This document shows positions 45,109 through 55,068 of a DNA stretch of 64,000 nucleotides, in pieces (positions within the stretch are counted from its first letter, which is position 1; each line of letters starts with the position of its first letter). The notes under the pieces were generated by a model. The model was not told where the DNA came from. It worked only from the letters and a program-made list of their open reading frames with translations, and did no database searches. A program made the translations under genes and the position numbers. Origin of the DNA: Vreelandella nanhaiensis (lineage in GTDB: Bacteria; Pseudomonadota; Gammaproteobacteria; Pseudomonadales; Halomonadaceae); contig NZ_RZHF01000005.1 in assembly GCF_003990185.1 (NCBI RefSeq), forward strand, positions 305,952 to 369,951, given 5' to 3'.

Positions 45109-46800
45109 ATGAACGAAACAATACTAGCTCTTCTGGCTTTCTTGCCGTTGCTGCTGGCAGGTATTTTGCTCGTTGGGTTTAAAATACCTGCCAAAGTAGC
45201 CATGCCAATTGTCTTTTTAACGGCAGCCATTATTGGTCTGACCGCTTGGGACATGTCGTTTACCCGCATCGCAGCTTCAACGATTCAGGGCCTCATCCAA
45301 ACAGCGGGGCTTTTGTGGATCATTTTCGGTGCGATATTACTGCTCAATACGCTTAAACATTCAGGTGGTATTACCGCCATTCGCAACGGCTTTTCGGGTA
45401 TTAGCCCCGACCGTCGGGTACAGGCACTGATTGTTGCCTGGCTGTTTGGTTGCTTTATTGAAGGCGCCTCTGGCTTTGGCACCCCTGCTGCGGTTGCTGC
45501 ACCGCTCATGGTGGCCCTTGGCTTCCCTGCCCTGGCCGCCGTGGTAGTGGGCATGATGATTCAATCAACGCCGGTTTCGTTTGGCGCCGTGGGCACGCCC
45601 ATCGTGGTAGGGGTAGGTAGCGGCTTGGATCGCGCCGGTATTACGGCTCAACTTGAAGCCAATGGCTCGACCTGGAACGAATTTTTCCGACTGATCACCA
45701 GCGAAGTCGCTATTACTCACGGCATCGTGGGTATCCTGATGCCCTTGATACTCGTGATCATGATGGTGCGCTTTTTCGGGGCTAACCGCTCCTGGAAAGA
45801 GGGCCTTTCGATCACGCCCTTCGCCCTCTTTACCGGCGTATGCTTCGTGGTGCCCTACATGTTGGTAGGCGTGCTGCTCGGCCCAGAATTTCCCTCCATG
45901 ATCGGTGCCATGGTCGGTCTGGCGATTGTCGTTCCTGCCGCGCGTAAAGGCTTCTTGCTACCCAAAGACACTTGGGATTTCCCGGAGTCGACCGCCTGGC
46001 CCGATGAGTGGATCGGCAACCTGCAAATCAAGCTGGACGATGTAGCCGGCAAGGCGCCCATGTCGACCTTGAAAGGCTGGATTCCCTACGTGTTGCTGGC
46101 CCTGTTCCTGGTTGCTTCACGTACTATTGAGCCACTGCGCGTAGCGCTCACCTCAATTAACCTGAACTGGAACAATATTCTGGGTGAGGCAGGCGTTAGC
46201 GGTGGTGTCCAGCCGCTGTACCTGCCCGGCGGCATTATCATTGCCGTCGTTATCATTACCTACTTCCTGCACCGCATGAACCCGCAGAAGATCAGCGCGG
46301 CGGTATCAGAATCCACCAAAACGATTTTTGGGGCAGGCTTCGTGCTGGTGTTCACGGTCCCCATGGTGCGCATTCTGATCAACTCTGGTGTTAATGGGGC
46401 GGATTTGGTCTCGATGCCGGTGATGATGGCTCAGGCCGTTGCCAATAGCGTTGGCGATATCTATCCCTTCTTTGCACCAGCTGTGGGCGCCATGGGAGCC
46501 TTTATTGCAGGTTCCAATACGGTCTCCAACCTGATGCTGGCAGAGTTCCAGTTTAATGTGGCCCAAACACTAGGACTGTCCACGGCCATGATGGTGGCGC
46601 TTCAGGCCGTCGGGGCAGCAGCGGGTAACATGATTGCGATACATAACGTGGTGGCAGCATCGGCGACCGTTGGCCTGTTGGGTCGCGAAGGGGCCACTAT
46701 CCGCAAGACGATCATCCCTACCATCTACTACCTGCTGTTTACCGGGATCATCGCGCTGATTGCTTTCTATGTGATTGGCATTACCGACACACTGATGTAG
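45109..46800 (+). CDS. L-lactate/glycolate permease (LldP/GlcA family)
   Basis: A 563-residue carrier with about 13 helices and LctP-family motifs: [65 protein letters not shown] and [21 protein letters not shown]. Proton symport of lactate or glycolate. Family members cannot be split by eye, but a GlcC-type box in its promoter and the glc genes in the window favour glycolate (GlcA). No lactate dehydrogenase of the LldD type is adjacent. A terminator follows. Confidence 0.9.
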   Translation: MNETILALLAFLPLLLAGILLVGFKIPAKVAMPIVFLTAAIIGLTAWDMSFTRIAASTIQGLIQTAGLLWIIFGAILLLNTLKHSGGITAIRNGFSGISPDRRVQALIVAWLFGCFIEGASGFGTPAAVAAPLMVALGFPALAAVVVGMMIQSTPVSFGAVGTPIVVGVGSGLDRAGITAQLEANGSTWNEFFRLITSEVAITHGIVGILMPLILVIMMVRFFGANRSWKEGLSITPFALFTGVCFVVPYMLVGVLLGPEFPSMIGAMVGLAIVVPAARKGFLLPKDTWDFPESTAWPDEWIGNLQIKLDDVAGKAPMSTLKGWIPYVLLALFLVASRTIEPLRVALTSINLNWNNILGEAGVSGGVQPLYLPGGIIIAVVIITYFLHRMNPQKISAAVSESTKTIFGAGFVLVFTVPMVRILINSGVNGADLVSMPVMMAQAVANSVGDIYPFFAPAVGAMGAFIAGSNTVSNLMLAEFQFNVAQTLGLSTAMMVALQAVGAAAGNMIAIHNVVAASATVGLLGREGATIRKTIIPTIYYLLFTGIIALIAFYVIGITDTLM

Positions 46801-46824
46801 CCCTAGCCCTACGCTCTTGTCATA

Positions 46825-46854
46825 AAAAACCCCAGGCATTTGCCTGGGGTTTTT
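46825..46854. terminator. Bidirectional terminator after the permease gene
   Basis: Perfect 14-bp stem AAAAACCCCAGGCA / TGCCTGGGGTTTTT with TT between the arms; also serves the convergent eight-gene operon. Confidence 0.9.
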
Positions 46855-46873
46855 CATTGTGACAGCCAGCCTG

Positions 46874-47398
46874 TCAGTCGATCCGTTTGAGTTCTTTGGC
46901 ATGCTGCTGGCCTTTAATGACATAGCTTTGGGCGTTCAGCTTAAGGCCTTCCACAGCATCGGGTGCAAGCTCGCGCACTACGCGTGCGGGCGAGCCGACA
47001 ATTAGGGAGTTGGGTGGAAAAACGGCGCCCTCTTTAATAAACGCGCCTGCGCCTACCAGGCTGTTTTCACCAATTACCGCGCCGTTTAACACCACCGCCT
47101 GAATACCGATCAGGCAGCCATCGCCTACCGTACAGCCGTGTAGCATGGCTTGGTGCCCTACCGTTACGCCTTTACCTACTTTAAGCGGGTAGCCAGGGTC
47201 GGCATGCAGTACCGCGCCGTCTTGAATATTGCTCTCTTCACCTATTTCAAGGTGATCGCTATCACCGCGTAGCACGGCCTGATACCACACGCTTGAACGC
47301 GCTTTTAAGGTCACCTGCCCGATCACATCCGCCGTATCGGCGACATATACGTCTTCATGTATCGCAGGCCGGTGCTCTCCATATTGGTAAATAGCCAC
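46874..47398 (-). CDS. Gamma carbonic anhydrase-like hexapeptide protein
   Basis: A 174-residue left-handed beta-helix protein. Three zinc-type histidines are seen at H65 (VLHADPG), H82 (TVGHQA) and H87 (MLHGC), spaced as in Cam, and R44/D46 (VLRGDSD) correspond to the Arg/Asp pair. Similar to YrdA/PaaY-like proteins, some of which act as thioesterases in CoA pathways. It is the last gene of the operon, 38 bases after the dehydrogenase. Whether it supplies bicarbonate or acts on a CoA ester is open. Confidence 0.85.
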   Translation of the reverse strand: MAIYQYGEHRPAIHEDVYVADTADVIGQVTLKARSSVWYQAVLRGDSDHLEIGEESNIQDGAVLHADPGYPLKVGKGVTVGHQAMLHGCTVGDGCLIGIQAVVLNGAVIGENSLVGAGAFIKEGAVFPPNSLIVGSPARVVRELAPDAVEGLKLNAQSYVIKGQQHAKELKRID

Positions 47399-47436
47399 AT
47401 TAACCTCCTGATCATTATTATTAATAGCCTTCTCGG

Positions 47437-50400
47437 TTAGGCTAACGCCTGCTCCAGCAGGCAGGCAACATGAATAGCTTCTCGGCCACTGCCATCCTTA
47501 ATCTGGTGGCGGCAGCTGGTGCCATCGGCAACCAGGACAGCATCGTCTTCGGCTTCGCGGATAGCCGGCAGAAGCGAAAGCTCAGCCATTTTAAGCGAGG
47601 CTTCGTAATGCTCGGTTTCATAGCCAAAGCTACCCGCCATTCCGCAACAGGAAGACTCAATGGTTTTAACCTCAAGCCCGGGCACCCAACCGAGCACCTG
47701 CTCAACCGGGCGTAGCGCATCAAAAGCTTTTTGATGGCAGTGGCCATGAAGCAGGGCCTGCTTGTAGCCTGAGTGCTTAAGCGCTAGCGGCAGTTTCCCG
47801 GCCTTATGGGCAGTGACCAGAAATTCTTCGAATAGATACGCCGATTCGGCGAGCGCTCGGGCCTCTTCACCAAACCCATACTGCAGGAACTCATCGCGCA
47901 TACTTAAAAGACATGATGGCTCCAGCCCCACAACCGCCACGCCGCGATCAACAAACGGCATCAAGTGATCCAGCGTACGCCTGGCTTCTGCCTTGGCTTT
48001 CTCAAACTGGCCGGATGATAGGTAAGTCCGCCCACAGCACAGCGGCCGCTGCCCCTTGGTGATGTTGAGGTGAACCCGATACCCGGCGGCTTCCAGCACG
48101 CGTTTAGCGGCTTTGGCGTTGTTACCTTCCATATAATTATTGAAGGTATCGACAAACAGCAGCACTTCACGCTCAGCGACTTCGCTACTGCTTGCGTTAT
48201 GATTGCCTGCCAGAAAGTTGCCTTTGAAGACAGGCAGCGCCCGTTCCGGGGCAAAATTGAGCGTTTTTTTGATCCGGTTGGCTAGAAACGGCGTGCGCTC
48301 CACATAGTCCATCACCCCTGAAAAGCGGCTCGCCCACGGCGCATAGCGGGGCATTTCACCGACCATGCGGTCACGCAGTGATAGCCCTTTCGCTCTGGCG
48401 CGCGCGGCACGCGCTTCAATCTTGAACTTGGCCATATCCACGCCGGTCGGGCATTCGCGTTTACAGCCCTTACAAGAGACACACAGGTCAAGCGCTTCTT
48501 TAACAGCGTCGCTGGCAAGCCCCTCATCGCCGAGCTGGCCCGAAAGTACTAGGCGCAGCGTATTAGCTCGCCCCCGGGTTAAATGCTGTTCGTCTTTGGT
48601 CGCTCGAAAGCTTGGGCACATGGTACCCGCATCAAACTTGCGGCAGTGGCCATTGTTGTTGCACATCTCGACTGCCATGGCGAGCCCGTGAGTGGCATCC
48701 CCTGCGGTGCCGGGCGGCGTTTGCTCGCCAGTTAGCGGGTCGCGCTTTACGTTCCAGGCAGACCAATCAAACACCGGGGTCAGCGGAATCGTCTGATACG
48801 ATTTGGGGAATCGGAAATAGCGCTCGTCATCCATTTTAGGGGTATCGACGATCTTGCCGGGATTGAGCAGGTTATCCGGGTCAAACAGTTGCTTGATCTC
48901 GCGAAAGGCGTTGTTGAGCGTATCGCCAAACTGCCAGGCGACCCACTCGCCACGGCAGATGCCGTCACCGTGCTCACCGGAGTAAGCGCCTTTGTATTCA
49001 CGCACCAGCGAGGAAGCCAGTTCGGCAATTTCACGCATTTTTTCAGCGCCATCGCGGCGCATGTCCAGAATAGGCCGCACATGCAGCGTTCCCACGCCGG
49101 CATGCGCATACCATGTGCCTTCTGTGCCGTAGCGATTAAACACGTCCGTGAGTTTGGTGGTGTATTCGGCCAGATGCTCAAGGGGCACGGCGCAGTCTTC
49201 AATAAACGAGACTGGCTTGCCGTCGCCTTTCATGCTCATCATGATATTGAGCCCCGCCTTGCGCACATCCCAAAGCGCTTTCTGCTCTTTTGCTTCGGGC
49301 ATATTCACCACGCTGCCCGGCAGCCCCAAATCGCCCATTAGCTCGTTAAGCGCACTCAGCGCCGCCAGCTGCTCGGCGTGATCGTCACCTGCAAACTCCA
49401 CCAGCAAAATGGCTTCGGGCTTGCCGATCAAGGCTTTCTCGATCACCGGACGAAACGCGGGGTTTTCAAGGGCAAGCTCGATCATGGTTCTGTCGACCAG
49501 CTCGACCGCCATAGGGCCAAGCTTGACGATATACTGGGTTAAATCCATCGCCTGATAGAACGTTGGAAAATTCACCACGCCCAGCACCTTTTGGCTGGGT
49601 AGCGGTGAAAGCCGCAGCTTGATGCGTTGGCTTACTCCAAGCGTACCCTCCGAGCCAATCAGCAGGTGAGCTAAATTCACTCGGCCCTCGGGGTCGTAAG
49701 GTATGGGGTTCTGGCAGTCGAATAGGTCCAGGTTATAACCCCCGACACGGCGCAGCACTTTAGGAAAATGCTCGCGAATTTCGGGGCTGACGCGCTCGGC
49801 AATCGCCTTGACCTGCCGGGCGAGCTGCTGCTCCCGCGAGCCTTCGGCAAGGCTATCTACAAAGCTAAACTGTGCTTCAAAGCCATCGGCGAGTATGGCA
49901 TCGATGCCCGCTACGTTATGCACCATGTTGCCATAGTAGATCGAGCGCGACCCGCAGGAGTTATTGCCTGCCATGCCGCCGATGGTGCATTGGGCACTGG
50001 TCGAAACATCCACCGGATACCAGAGCCCGTAAGGCTTTAGCCAGGCGTTAAGATGATCAAGCACCATGCCCGGCTCCACCACCACCGTCTGGGCTTCAGC
50101 ATCGAATTCGACGATCTGGTTGAGCCAGCGCGTAGTGTCGATAACCAGCGCCTCGCCAACTGTCTGGCCACACTGGCTGGTGCCCGCACCGCGCGCCAGC
50201 ACCGGCACACGGGCATCACGGGCGATATCCAGAGCGATCTTGAGATCCTCCTGGTGGCGGGGAATTACCACGCCCACCGGAGTGATCTGATAGATCGAGG
50301 CATCGGTGGCATAACGTCCCCGCGCTGCCTGATCAAATAACACGTCGCCTGCCATTTCCCGGCTTAAACGCGCCGCCAGCTCCCCAAGGGGTTTGATTCT

Positions 50401-50439
50401 GGCGTCACGAAATTGGGGCTGTTTCGTCAGTGATGTCAT
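47437..50439 (-). CDS. FAD/Fe-S 2-hydroxyacid dehydrogenase (YdiJ/Dld-like fusion)
   Basis: A 1000-residue fusion. The N-terminal FAD-binding domain (about 10-260) has VLARGAGTSQCGQTVG and GGMAGNNSCGSRSIYYG; a FAD-oxidase C domain follows, with AHAGVGTLHVRPILD, GEHGDGICRGEW and FDPDNLLNPGKIVD. Then a ferredoxin-like pair of Cys clusters (CNNNGHCRKF...MCPSF and CVSCKGCKRECPTG) and a GlpC/CCG-type domain with CCGRTYLSSG and SSCCGMAGSFG. Such proteins oxidise D-2-hydroxyacids (D-2-hydroxyglutarate, D-lactate) and pass electrons to quinone. ATG 50439 has a GGGGAG box, 16 bases after the aminotransferase. Confidence 0.88.
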   Translation of the reverse strand: MTSLTKQPQFRDARIKPLGELAARLSREMAGDVLFDQAARGRYATDASIYQITPVGVVIPRHQEDLKIALDIARDARVPVLARGAGTSQCGQTVGEALVIDTTRWLNQIVEFDAEAQTVVVEPGMVLDHLNAWLKPYGLWYPVDVSTSAQCTIGGMAGNNSCGSRSIYYGNMVHNVAGIDAILADGFEAQFSFVDSLAEGSREQQLARQVKAIAERVSPEIREHFPKVLRRVGGYNLDLFDCQNPIPYDPEGRVNLAHLLIGSEGTLGVSQRIKLRLSPLPSQKVLGVVNFPTFYQAMDLTQYIVKLGPMAVELVDRTMIELALENPAFRPVIEKALIGKPEAILLVEFAGDDHAEQLAALSALNELMGDLGLPGSVVNMPEAKEQKALWDVRKAGLNIMMSMKGDGKPVSFIEDCAVPLEHLAEYTTKLTDVFNRYGTEGTWYAHAGVGTLHVRPILDMRRDGAEKMREIAELASSLVREYKGAYSGEHGDGICRGEWVAWQFGDTLNNAFREIKQLFDPDNLLNPGKIVDTPKMDDERYFRFPKSYQTIPLTPVFDWSAWNVKRDPLTGEQTPPGTAGDATHGLAMAVEMCNNNGHCRKFDAGTMCPSFRATKDEQHLTRGRANTLRLVLSGQLGDEGLASDAVKEALDLCVSCKGCKRECPTGVDMAKFKIEARAARARAKGLSLRDRMVGEMPRYAPWASRFSGVMDYVERTPFLANRIKKTLNFAPERALPVFKGNFLAGNHNASSSEVAEREVLLFVDTFNNYMEGNNAKAAKRVLEAAGYRVHLNITKGQRPLCCGRTYLSSGQFEKAKAEARRTLDHLMPFVDRGVAVVGLEPSCLLSMRDEFLQYGFGEEARALAESAYLFEEFLVTAHKAGKLPLALKHSGYKQALLHGHCHQKAFDALRPVEQVLGWVPGLEVKTIESSCCGMAGSFGYETEHYEASLKMAELSLLPAIREAEDDAVLVADGTSCRHQIKDGSGREAIHVACLLEQALA

Positions 50440-50455
50440 GTGACTCTCCCCATCA

Positions 50456-51673
50456 TTAACGCTCTGAAGTGCCTGTGCTAAGCGGATTTTTGGCAAAGTA
50501 GTCCAAGGCGGCCGTGACACCACTGCTCTGCAAGTTAACGCCTGCAAGCTTCATCCCCGCCTCACAGCCGCCTAGCGTGGCAATCAGGGTAAGATCATTG
50601 CAGTCGCCCAGGTGGCCGATGCGGAACATCTTGCCCTTGGCCTTGCCTAGCCCCATGCCTAGCGATAAATCAAAGCGCTCGTAGATAATCTTACGAATCT
50701 CATCGGCATCAACCCCCTCGGGCATCACGACACCCGTGAGCACAGGGGAATAAAGCGTCGGATCCTGACACTGAATTTCCAGCCCCCAGGCCTCGACCGC
50801 CGTGCGAACGCCAGCAGCCCAGCGCTGATGACGCGCCAGCACATGCTCAATGCCCTCATCCAGCAGCATATCGAGGGCTTCATTGAGCCCATACAGCAGG
50901 TTGGTGCTGGGCGTATAGGGCCAGTAGCCGCGCTGGTTGGCTTCCAGAATCTCATCCCAGGCCCAGAAGCTTTTGGGAAGCCTGGCGTGCTGGCTAACCT
51001 GGATCGCTTTGGGAGAAAGCGCGTTAAAGCTAATCCCCGGCGGCAGCATCAGGCCTTTTTGTGAGCCGGACACGGTGACATCCACGCCCCACTCATCATG
51101 GCGGTAGTCAGCGCTGGCAAGGCCTGAAATGGTATCCACGATTAACAGCGCCGGGTGCCCGGTGGCATCAATAGCCTTACGCACCGCTGCGATATCACTG
51201 GTCACGCCGGTTGAGGTTTCGTTGTGCACCACACATACCGCTTTAATGGCGTGTTCGGGGTCATTGTTAAGCCGTTCCTGGATCATGTTGGCCTGCACGC
51301 CCTGGCGCCAACCCTCATAGCCCGGCAGGCCGATAAATTCAGGCTTCAGATCAAGACGCAGCGCCATTTTCTGCCATAGCGTGGCGAAGTGGCCGGTCTC
51401 AAACATCAGCACCTGATCGCCTGGTGACATGGTATTAGCGAGTGCCGCCTCCCAAGCGCCGGTACCCGAGGCCGGATAAATAACCACCGGGTGCTCTGTT
51501 TTGAAGATTTTCTTAACCTTGGCCAGTAGCTCTAACCCCAGAGCACCAAACTCAGGCCCACGGTGGTCGATGGTGGGCAGGCTCATCGCACGCAATATGC
51601 GGTCTGGCACCGGTGAGGGTCCTGGAATCTGCAGGAAATGACGGCCTGATGGGTGGAAGTCGAGTTTCAGCAT
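50456..51673 (-). CDS. Class V aminotransferase, serine-glyoxylate aminotransferase-like
   Basis: A 405-residue PLP enzyme. Signatures: FLQIPGPSPVPDRILRAM, IDHRGPEFGALG, YPASGTGAWEAALANTMSPGD, HNETSTGVTSD, LLIVDTISGLAS, and the PLP lysine K206 in SGSQKGLMLPPG. This family includes serine-, aspartate- (BhcA), alanine- and ureidoglycine-glyoxylate aminotransferases; by eye the sequence is of the serine/aspartate-glyoxylate type. It would turn glyoxylate to glycine, or an amino acid to its oxo acid, within the operon. Confidence 0.87.
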   Translation of the reverse strand: MLKLDFHPSGRHFLQIPGPSPVPDRILRAMSLPTIDHRGPEFGALGLELLAKVKKIFKTEHPVVIYPASGTGAWEAALANTMSPGDQVLMFETGHFATLWQKMALRLDLKPEFIGLPGYEGWRQGVQANMIQERLNNDPEHAIKAVCVVHNETSTGVTSDIAAVRKAIDATGHPALLIVDTISGLASADYRHDEWGVDVTVSGSQKGLMLPPGISFNALSPKAIQVSQHARLPKSFWAWDEILEANQRGYWPYTPSTNLLYGLNEALDMLLDEGIEHVLARHQRWAAGVRTAVEAWGLEIQCQDPTLYSPVLTGVVMPEGVDADEIRKIIYERFDLSLGMGLGKAKGKMFRIGHLGDCNDLTLIATLGGCEAGMKLAGVNLQSSGVTAALDYFAKNPLSTGTSER

Positions 51674-51750
51674 GGTGGTTGCCTCTTGTTATTGTTGCTG
51701 GTTAAAACCTGAAAATGGATAATGAATGCAATTATTGGCTTTAAAAAAAC

Positions 51751-52938
51751 TTATTTGATGCAGCCCTCAGCCCGCAGGTGGTTCAGTTCGTCATCGTCAA
51801 AACCCAGCCCTTCAAGCACTTCATCGGTATGCTGGGCAAACAGCGGCGCTGGGCTTCGTATTGTCGAAGGTGTTAAGGAGAACTTGCTGGGAAACCCGAT
51901 AGTTTTCATTTTTCCTATAACCGGGTGCTCCATCTCTTCCACCATGCCGCGTGCCAGATAGTGCTCATCGGCCATGGCGTCAGCGAAATTATTGATAGGC
52001 CCGGCAGGCACGCCCGCGCTATCGCAGAGCGTTAACCACTCATCCACGCTTGCCTCGGCCATCAGCTCTTCTAGTAGCGCTTCCAGCTCATCAACGTGCT
52101 GGCCACGGTCGTGATTGGTGATAAAGCGCGGGTCTTCCATCAAGGCTTCATGCTTTAATACGTCGCGGCAAAACCGCTCCCAGGTGCGCTGGTTAGCACA
52201 ACCCAGCATCAAATAGCCGTCGCGTGCCTTGACCGCCTGATAAGGTGCCGATACCCGGTGGCGCCACCCCGTGGGTCCCGGCACCGTGCCTTCAGCAAAG
52301 TACGCCGCCGCTTCCCAGGTAAACCAGGGCAGCCCGCACTCGGTAATCGCAATATCGATATGCTGGCCTTCACCGGTGGTCATCTTATGGATATGCGCTG
52401 CAAGTATTGAGTAGACCGCAGTAATACCCGCCCCGATATCGTAAACCGCAATTCCTGTCTTCAACGGACGCCGCCCCTGCTCGCCGGTCATCGACATCAG
52501 CCCAGTCATGCCTTGGGCTACCAGGTCAAAACCGCCTTTATGGCTGTAAGGGCCGGTCTGTCCATAGCCTGAAATTGAACAGTAAACGATACCTGGGTTG
52601 ATCGCTTTTATAGTGTCGTAATCAATCGCCAGTGATTGGGTAACGCCTGGTCGGTAGTTCTCGACAATCACATCTGCCTCACTCGCCAAGCGGTAAAAGA
52701 TCTGCCTTGCCCGCTCGTCTTTAAGGTTCAACGAAATGCTCTTTTTATTGCGGTTGATCTGCGAAAAACAGGTGGATTCCCCGTTAACATAAGGCCCCAT
52801 CTGGCGGCTATCATCACCGCCATTCAGCTTTTCCACCTTGATCACCTCAGCGCCCATATCGGCCAGCACCATGCTGCAGTAGGGCCCTGCCATGATTTGG
52901 GAGACGTCCAGCACTTTTATATTCTGTAAGGGAAGCAT
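51751..52938 (-). CDS. Class III (CaiB/BaiF) CoA-transferase
   Basis: A 395-residue enzyme that moves CoA between carboxylic acids. It has the opening LQNIKVLDVSQIMAGPYCSMVLADMGAEVIKVE, NRNKKSISLNLKD, the catalytic Asp D167 in VYDIGAG (aligned by count with Asp169 of formyl-CoA transferase), and the tail GVPAGPINNFADAMAD and QHTDEVLEGLGF. ATG 52938 follows a strong AAGGAGGAGG box. It lies 19 bases after the crotonase gene and should activate the imported acid. Confidence 0.9.
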   Translation of the reverse strand: MLPLQNIKVLDVSQIMAGPYCSMVLADMGAEVIKVEKLNGGDDSRQMGPYVNGESTCFSQINRNKKSISLNLKDERARQIFYRLASEADVIVENYRPGVTQSLAIDYDTIKAINPGIVYCSISGYGQTGPYSHKGGFDLVAQGMTGLMSMTGEQGRRPLKTGIAVYDIGAGITAVYSILAAHIHKMTTGEGQHIDIAITECGLPWFTWEAAAYFAEGTVPGPTGWRHRVSAPYQAVKARDGYLMLGCANQRTWERFCRDVLKHEALMEDPRFITNHDRGQHVDELEALLEELMAEASVDEWLTLCDSAGVPAGPINNFADAMADEHYLARGMVEEMEHPVIGKMKTIGFPSKFSLTPSTIRSPAPLFAQHTDEVLEGLGFDDDELNHLRAEGCIK

Positions 52939-52957
52939 GTGCCCTCCTCCTTCTTGT

Positions 52958-53764
52958 TTAGCGGCCCGTCCACTCAAACGACGTTTTATTGACGAACTTA
53001 TCCACGGCAGCGGCAAAATCACGGCTCATGTAGCAGGTAGTGACCCAGTCATCGCTTGCATCCGCTTTGAGCCTTCGTTGTTCAAGCACTCGGTTAATCA
53101 ATGCTTTACTAGCCTGCAGGGTAAGCGGTGCCCGCTTGGCAAAGTCTGCCGCGAGCATGGCAACATCGGCGTAAATGGTGTCGGCAGCAAAGAGGTGGTT
53201 CACAAGCCCAGCTGCGTACGCTTCTTCGGCGCCAAACAGCCGCGCCATCATCAGCACTTCCTTGGTGCGGGCCACGCCTATCATGTCGATCAGTCGCGAT
53301 ACGTTGCTGATCGACAGCGTATTACCCAGGGTCTTGGCGATGGGCACCCCGAACTTCATGCTTGAAGTGGCGTAGCGAAAGTCGCATGCCAGGGCAAGTG
53401 CTGCGCCCCCGCCAACACACGCGCCTTCAATCAGTGCCAGGGTCGGCTTGGGAAAGCGCTCAAGCTTGCCTACTACTTGATCGATTCGGCGCTCATAGCT
53501 GATGGCATCATCAGGCTCTGAGAAATTGGCAAACTGAGTGATATCCGTACCCGCTACAAACGCCTCACCGCCTACCCCGTGAAGCACCATTGCGTGAACA
53601 TCTTCATCACCGGCCAGAGAATCACAGTAGTGCTCCAGCGCGTTATACATCTCCCAGGTCATCGCATTGCGGCTTTGTGGGCGATTAAAACCGATCCAGG
53701 CAACACCGTCGCGAGTGTCAAACTGCACGCTTTCGGTTAGCGGTGAATCATGTGAATCTTTCAT
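52958..53764 (-). CDS. Crotonase-fold protein (enoyl-CoA hydratase/isomerase family), atypical active site
   Basis: A 268-residue crotonase with GFNRPQSRNAM, the oxyanion-hole region EAFVAGTDITQF (66-79) and the second oxyanion loop GACVGGGAALALACDFRYA (114-132). At the positions of the two hydratase glutamates of rat enoyl-CoA hydratase (E144, E164) I place A122 and I142, so simple enoyl-CoA hydration is unlikely. It could be an isomerase, thioesterase or C-C lyase acting on the CoA ester made by the neighbour. The gene is 11 bases after dctM. Confidence 0.85.
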   Translation of the reverse strand: MKDSHDSPLTESVQFDTRDGVAWIGFNRPQSRNAMTWEMYNALEHYCDSLAGDEDVHAMVLHGVGGEAFVAGTDITQFANFSEPDDAISYERRIDQVVGKLERFPKPTLALIEGACVGGGAALALACDFRYATSSMKFGVPIAKTLGNTLSISNVSRLIDMIGVARTKEVLMMARLFGAEEAYAAGLVNHLFAADTIYADVAMLAADFAKRAPLTLQASKALINRVLEQRRLKADASDDWVTTCYMSRDFAAAVDKFVNKTSFEWTGR

Positions 53765-53775
53765 AGATGACTCCT

Positions 53776-55059
53776 TTAGCCGTAGATAAAGTTAACCAGC
53801 GCCAGCGCAAACGCGGGGATATAGGTATTGATCATTAGAATCGTGAACAGCACGGCGATAAACCACAGATTGGTTTTGGATGTTGCCCAGATATCCGATT
53901 TGGCAATTGAGCAGGAAGCAATCAGTACGCTGGCCACGGGCGGTGTCTGCTGGCCAATCGCCAGGTTCAGCGTAACAATCAAACCAAAATGCAGCGGGTC
54001 AATGCCTACTTCCAGAACCAGCGGCAGCACGATAGGCACAACCAGAATGATGGCCGCTGCAGAGTGCAAGAAGATTCCCAGAATCAGGAATATCACGTTG
54101 AGTAGGGCCAGAATGACGTACTTGTTATCCGTCAGGTCGCTGATCTGCATAGCAATTTCCTGGGGCACGCGGGTCTCGGTGAGATAGCTGCCCACCACCG
54201 CAGAAGCCGCGACCAGCAGCATCACCACCGCCGTTTGCACACCAGCGCTTTTGCACGAGTCGATAAAGTTCCTGATCGTAAACTCGCGATATACCACCGC
54301 ACTGATAAAGATCGCCACGCAGACGGCAAGGGCCGCGCCTTCGGTTGCTGTTACAAAGCCGCCAAAGATACCGCCTAAGATAATCACCGGAATTAGCAGC
54401 GCCCAGATCGCTTCCTTAAAGGCTTTCCACAGGTTGGAAAGCTGAAAACGTCCCTCAGACGGAAAATTGTATTTCCTTGCCAAGTAGTAGCACATAGCCG
54501 CTAATCCCATGGCGCCCAACAGGCCAGGGAAAATACCCGCCACAAACATCTGTACCACGGACTCGCCGGACATAACGGCGTACAGGATCATGGGAATCGA
54601 AGGCGGTAAAATAATCGCCAAGCTGGCCGCTGATGAAGAGATGGAAGCGGCAAACTCTTTCGAGTAGCCTTTTTTACGCATGGCCGGGATCAGGATACTG
54701 CCGATCGCCGACACCCCGGCCACCGATGAGCCGGATATCTCGGCAAAAAACACCGAGGCTCCGATAGTCACCATGGAAAGCCCGCCCTTGATAAACCCAA
54801 CCATAGCCATAGCCAGGTCGATCAAGCGCCGCGAGATGCTGGAGGCGTTCATGATGGCGCCAGCCAAGATAAACAGCGGGATAGCGATCAGAGGAAAGTT
54901 CGTGGCCCCCTCGAACATGGTCATGCCCACCGTCGGCATCGCCATGCTGCCATAGGTCATAAAGGTGGCAATCGTGCCCACCAAGGCTAGCGCAACCGCC
55001 ACCGGCACATTGATCAGAATCAGCACGATCAATGCGAGAAATATATACAGTATGGTCAT
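53776..55059 (-). CDS. dctM: TRAP transporter large permease DctM (second DctM)
   Basis: A 427-residue permease with about 12 helices: PLIAIPLFILAGAIMNASSISRRLIDLA, FFAEISGSSVAGVSAIGSILIP, SLAIILPPSIPMILY and IGQQTPPVASVLIASCSI. It partners the DctQ nine bases upstream. Its gene begins the tight run of catabolic genes downstream, linking import and metabolism. Confidence 0.93.
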   Translation of the reverse strand: MTILYIFLALIVLILINVPVAVALALVGTIATFMTYGSMAMPTVGMTMFEGATNFPLIAIPLFILAGAIMNASSISRRLIDLAMAMVGFIKGGLSMVTIGASVFFAEISGSSVAGVSAIGSILIPAMRKKGYSKEFAASISSSAASLAIILPPSIPMILYAVMSGESVVQMFVAGIFPGLLGAMGLAAMCYYLARKYNFPSEGRFQLSNLWKAFKEAIWALLIPVIILGGIFGGFVTATEGAALAVCVAIFISAVVYREFTIRNFIDSCKSAGVQTAVVMLLVAASAVVGSYLTETRVPQEIAMQISDLTDNKYVILALLNVIFLILGIFLHSAAAIILVVPIVLPLVLEVGIDPLHFGLIVTLNLAIGQQTPPVASVLIASCSIAKSDIWATSKTNLWFIAVLFTILMINTYIPAFALALVNFIYG

Positions 55060-55068
55060 GCTGGCTAC

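Noticed and set aside
51751..52938. Apparent loss of the catalytic Asp in the CaiB-type CoA-transferase (Glu at residue 200)
   Set aside because: Counting along formyl-CoA transferase from memory shows that its Asp169 aligns with D167 in the VYDIGAG stretch, which is present; E200 lies in a different helix.
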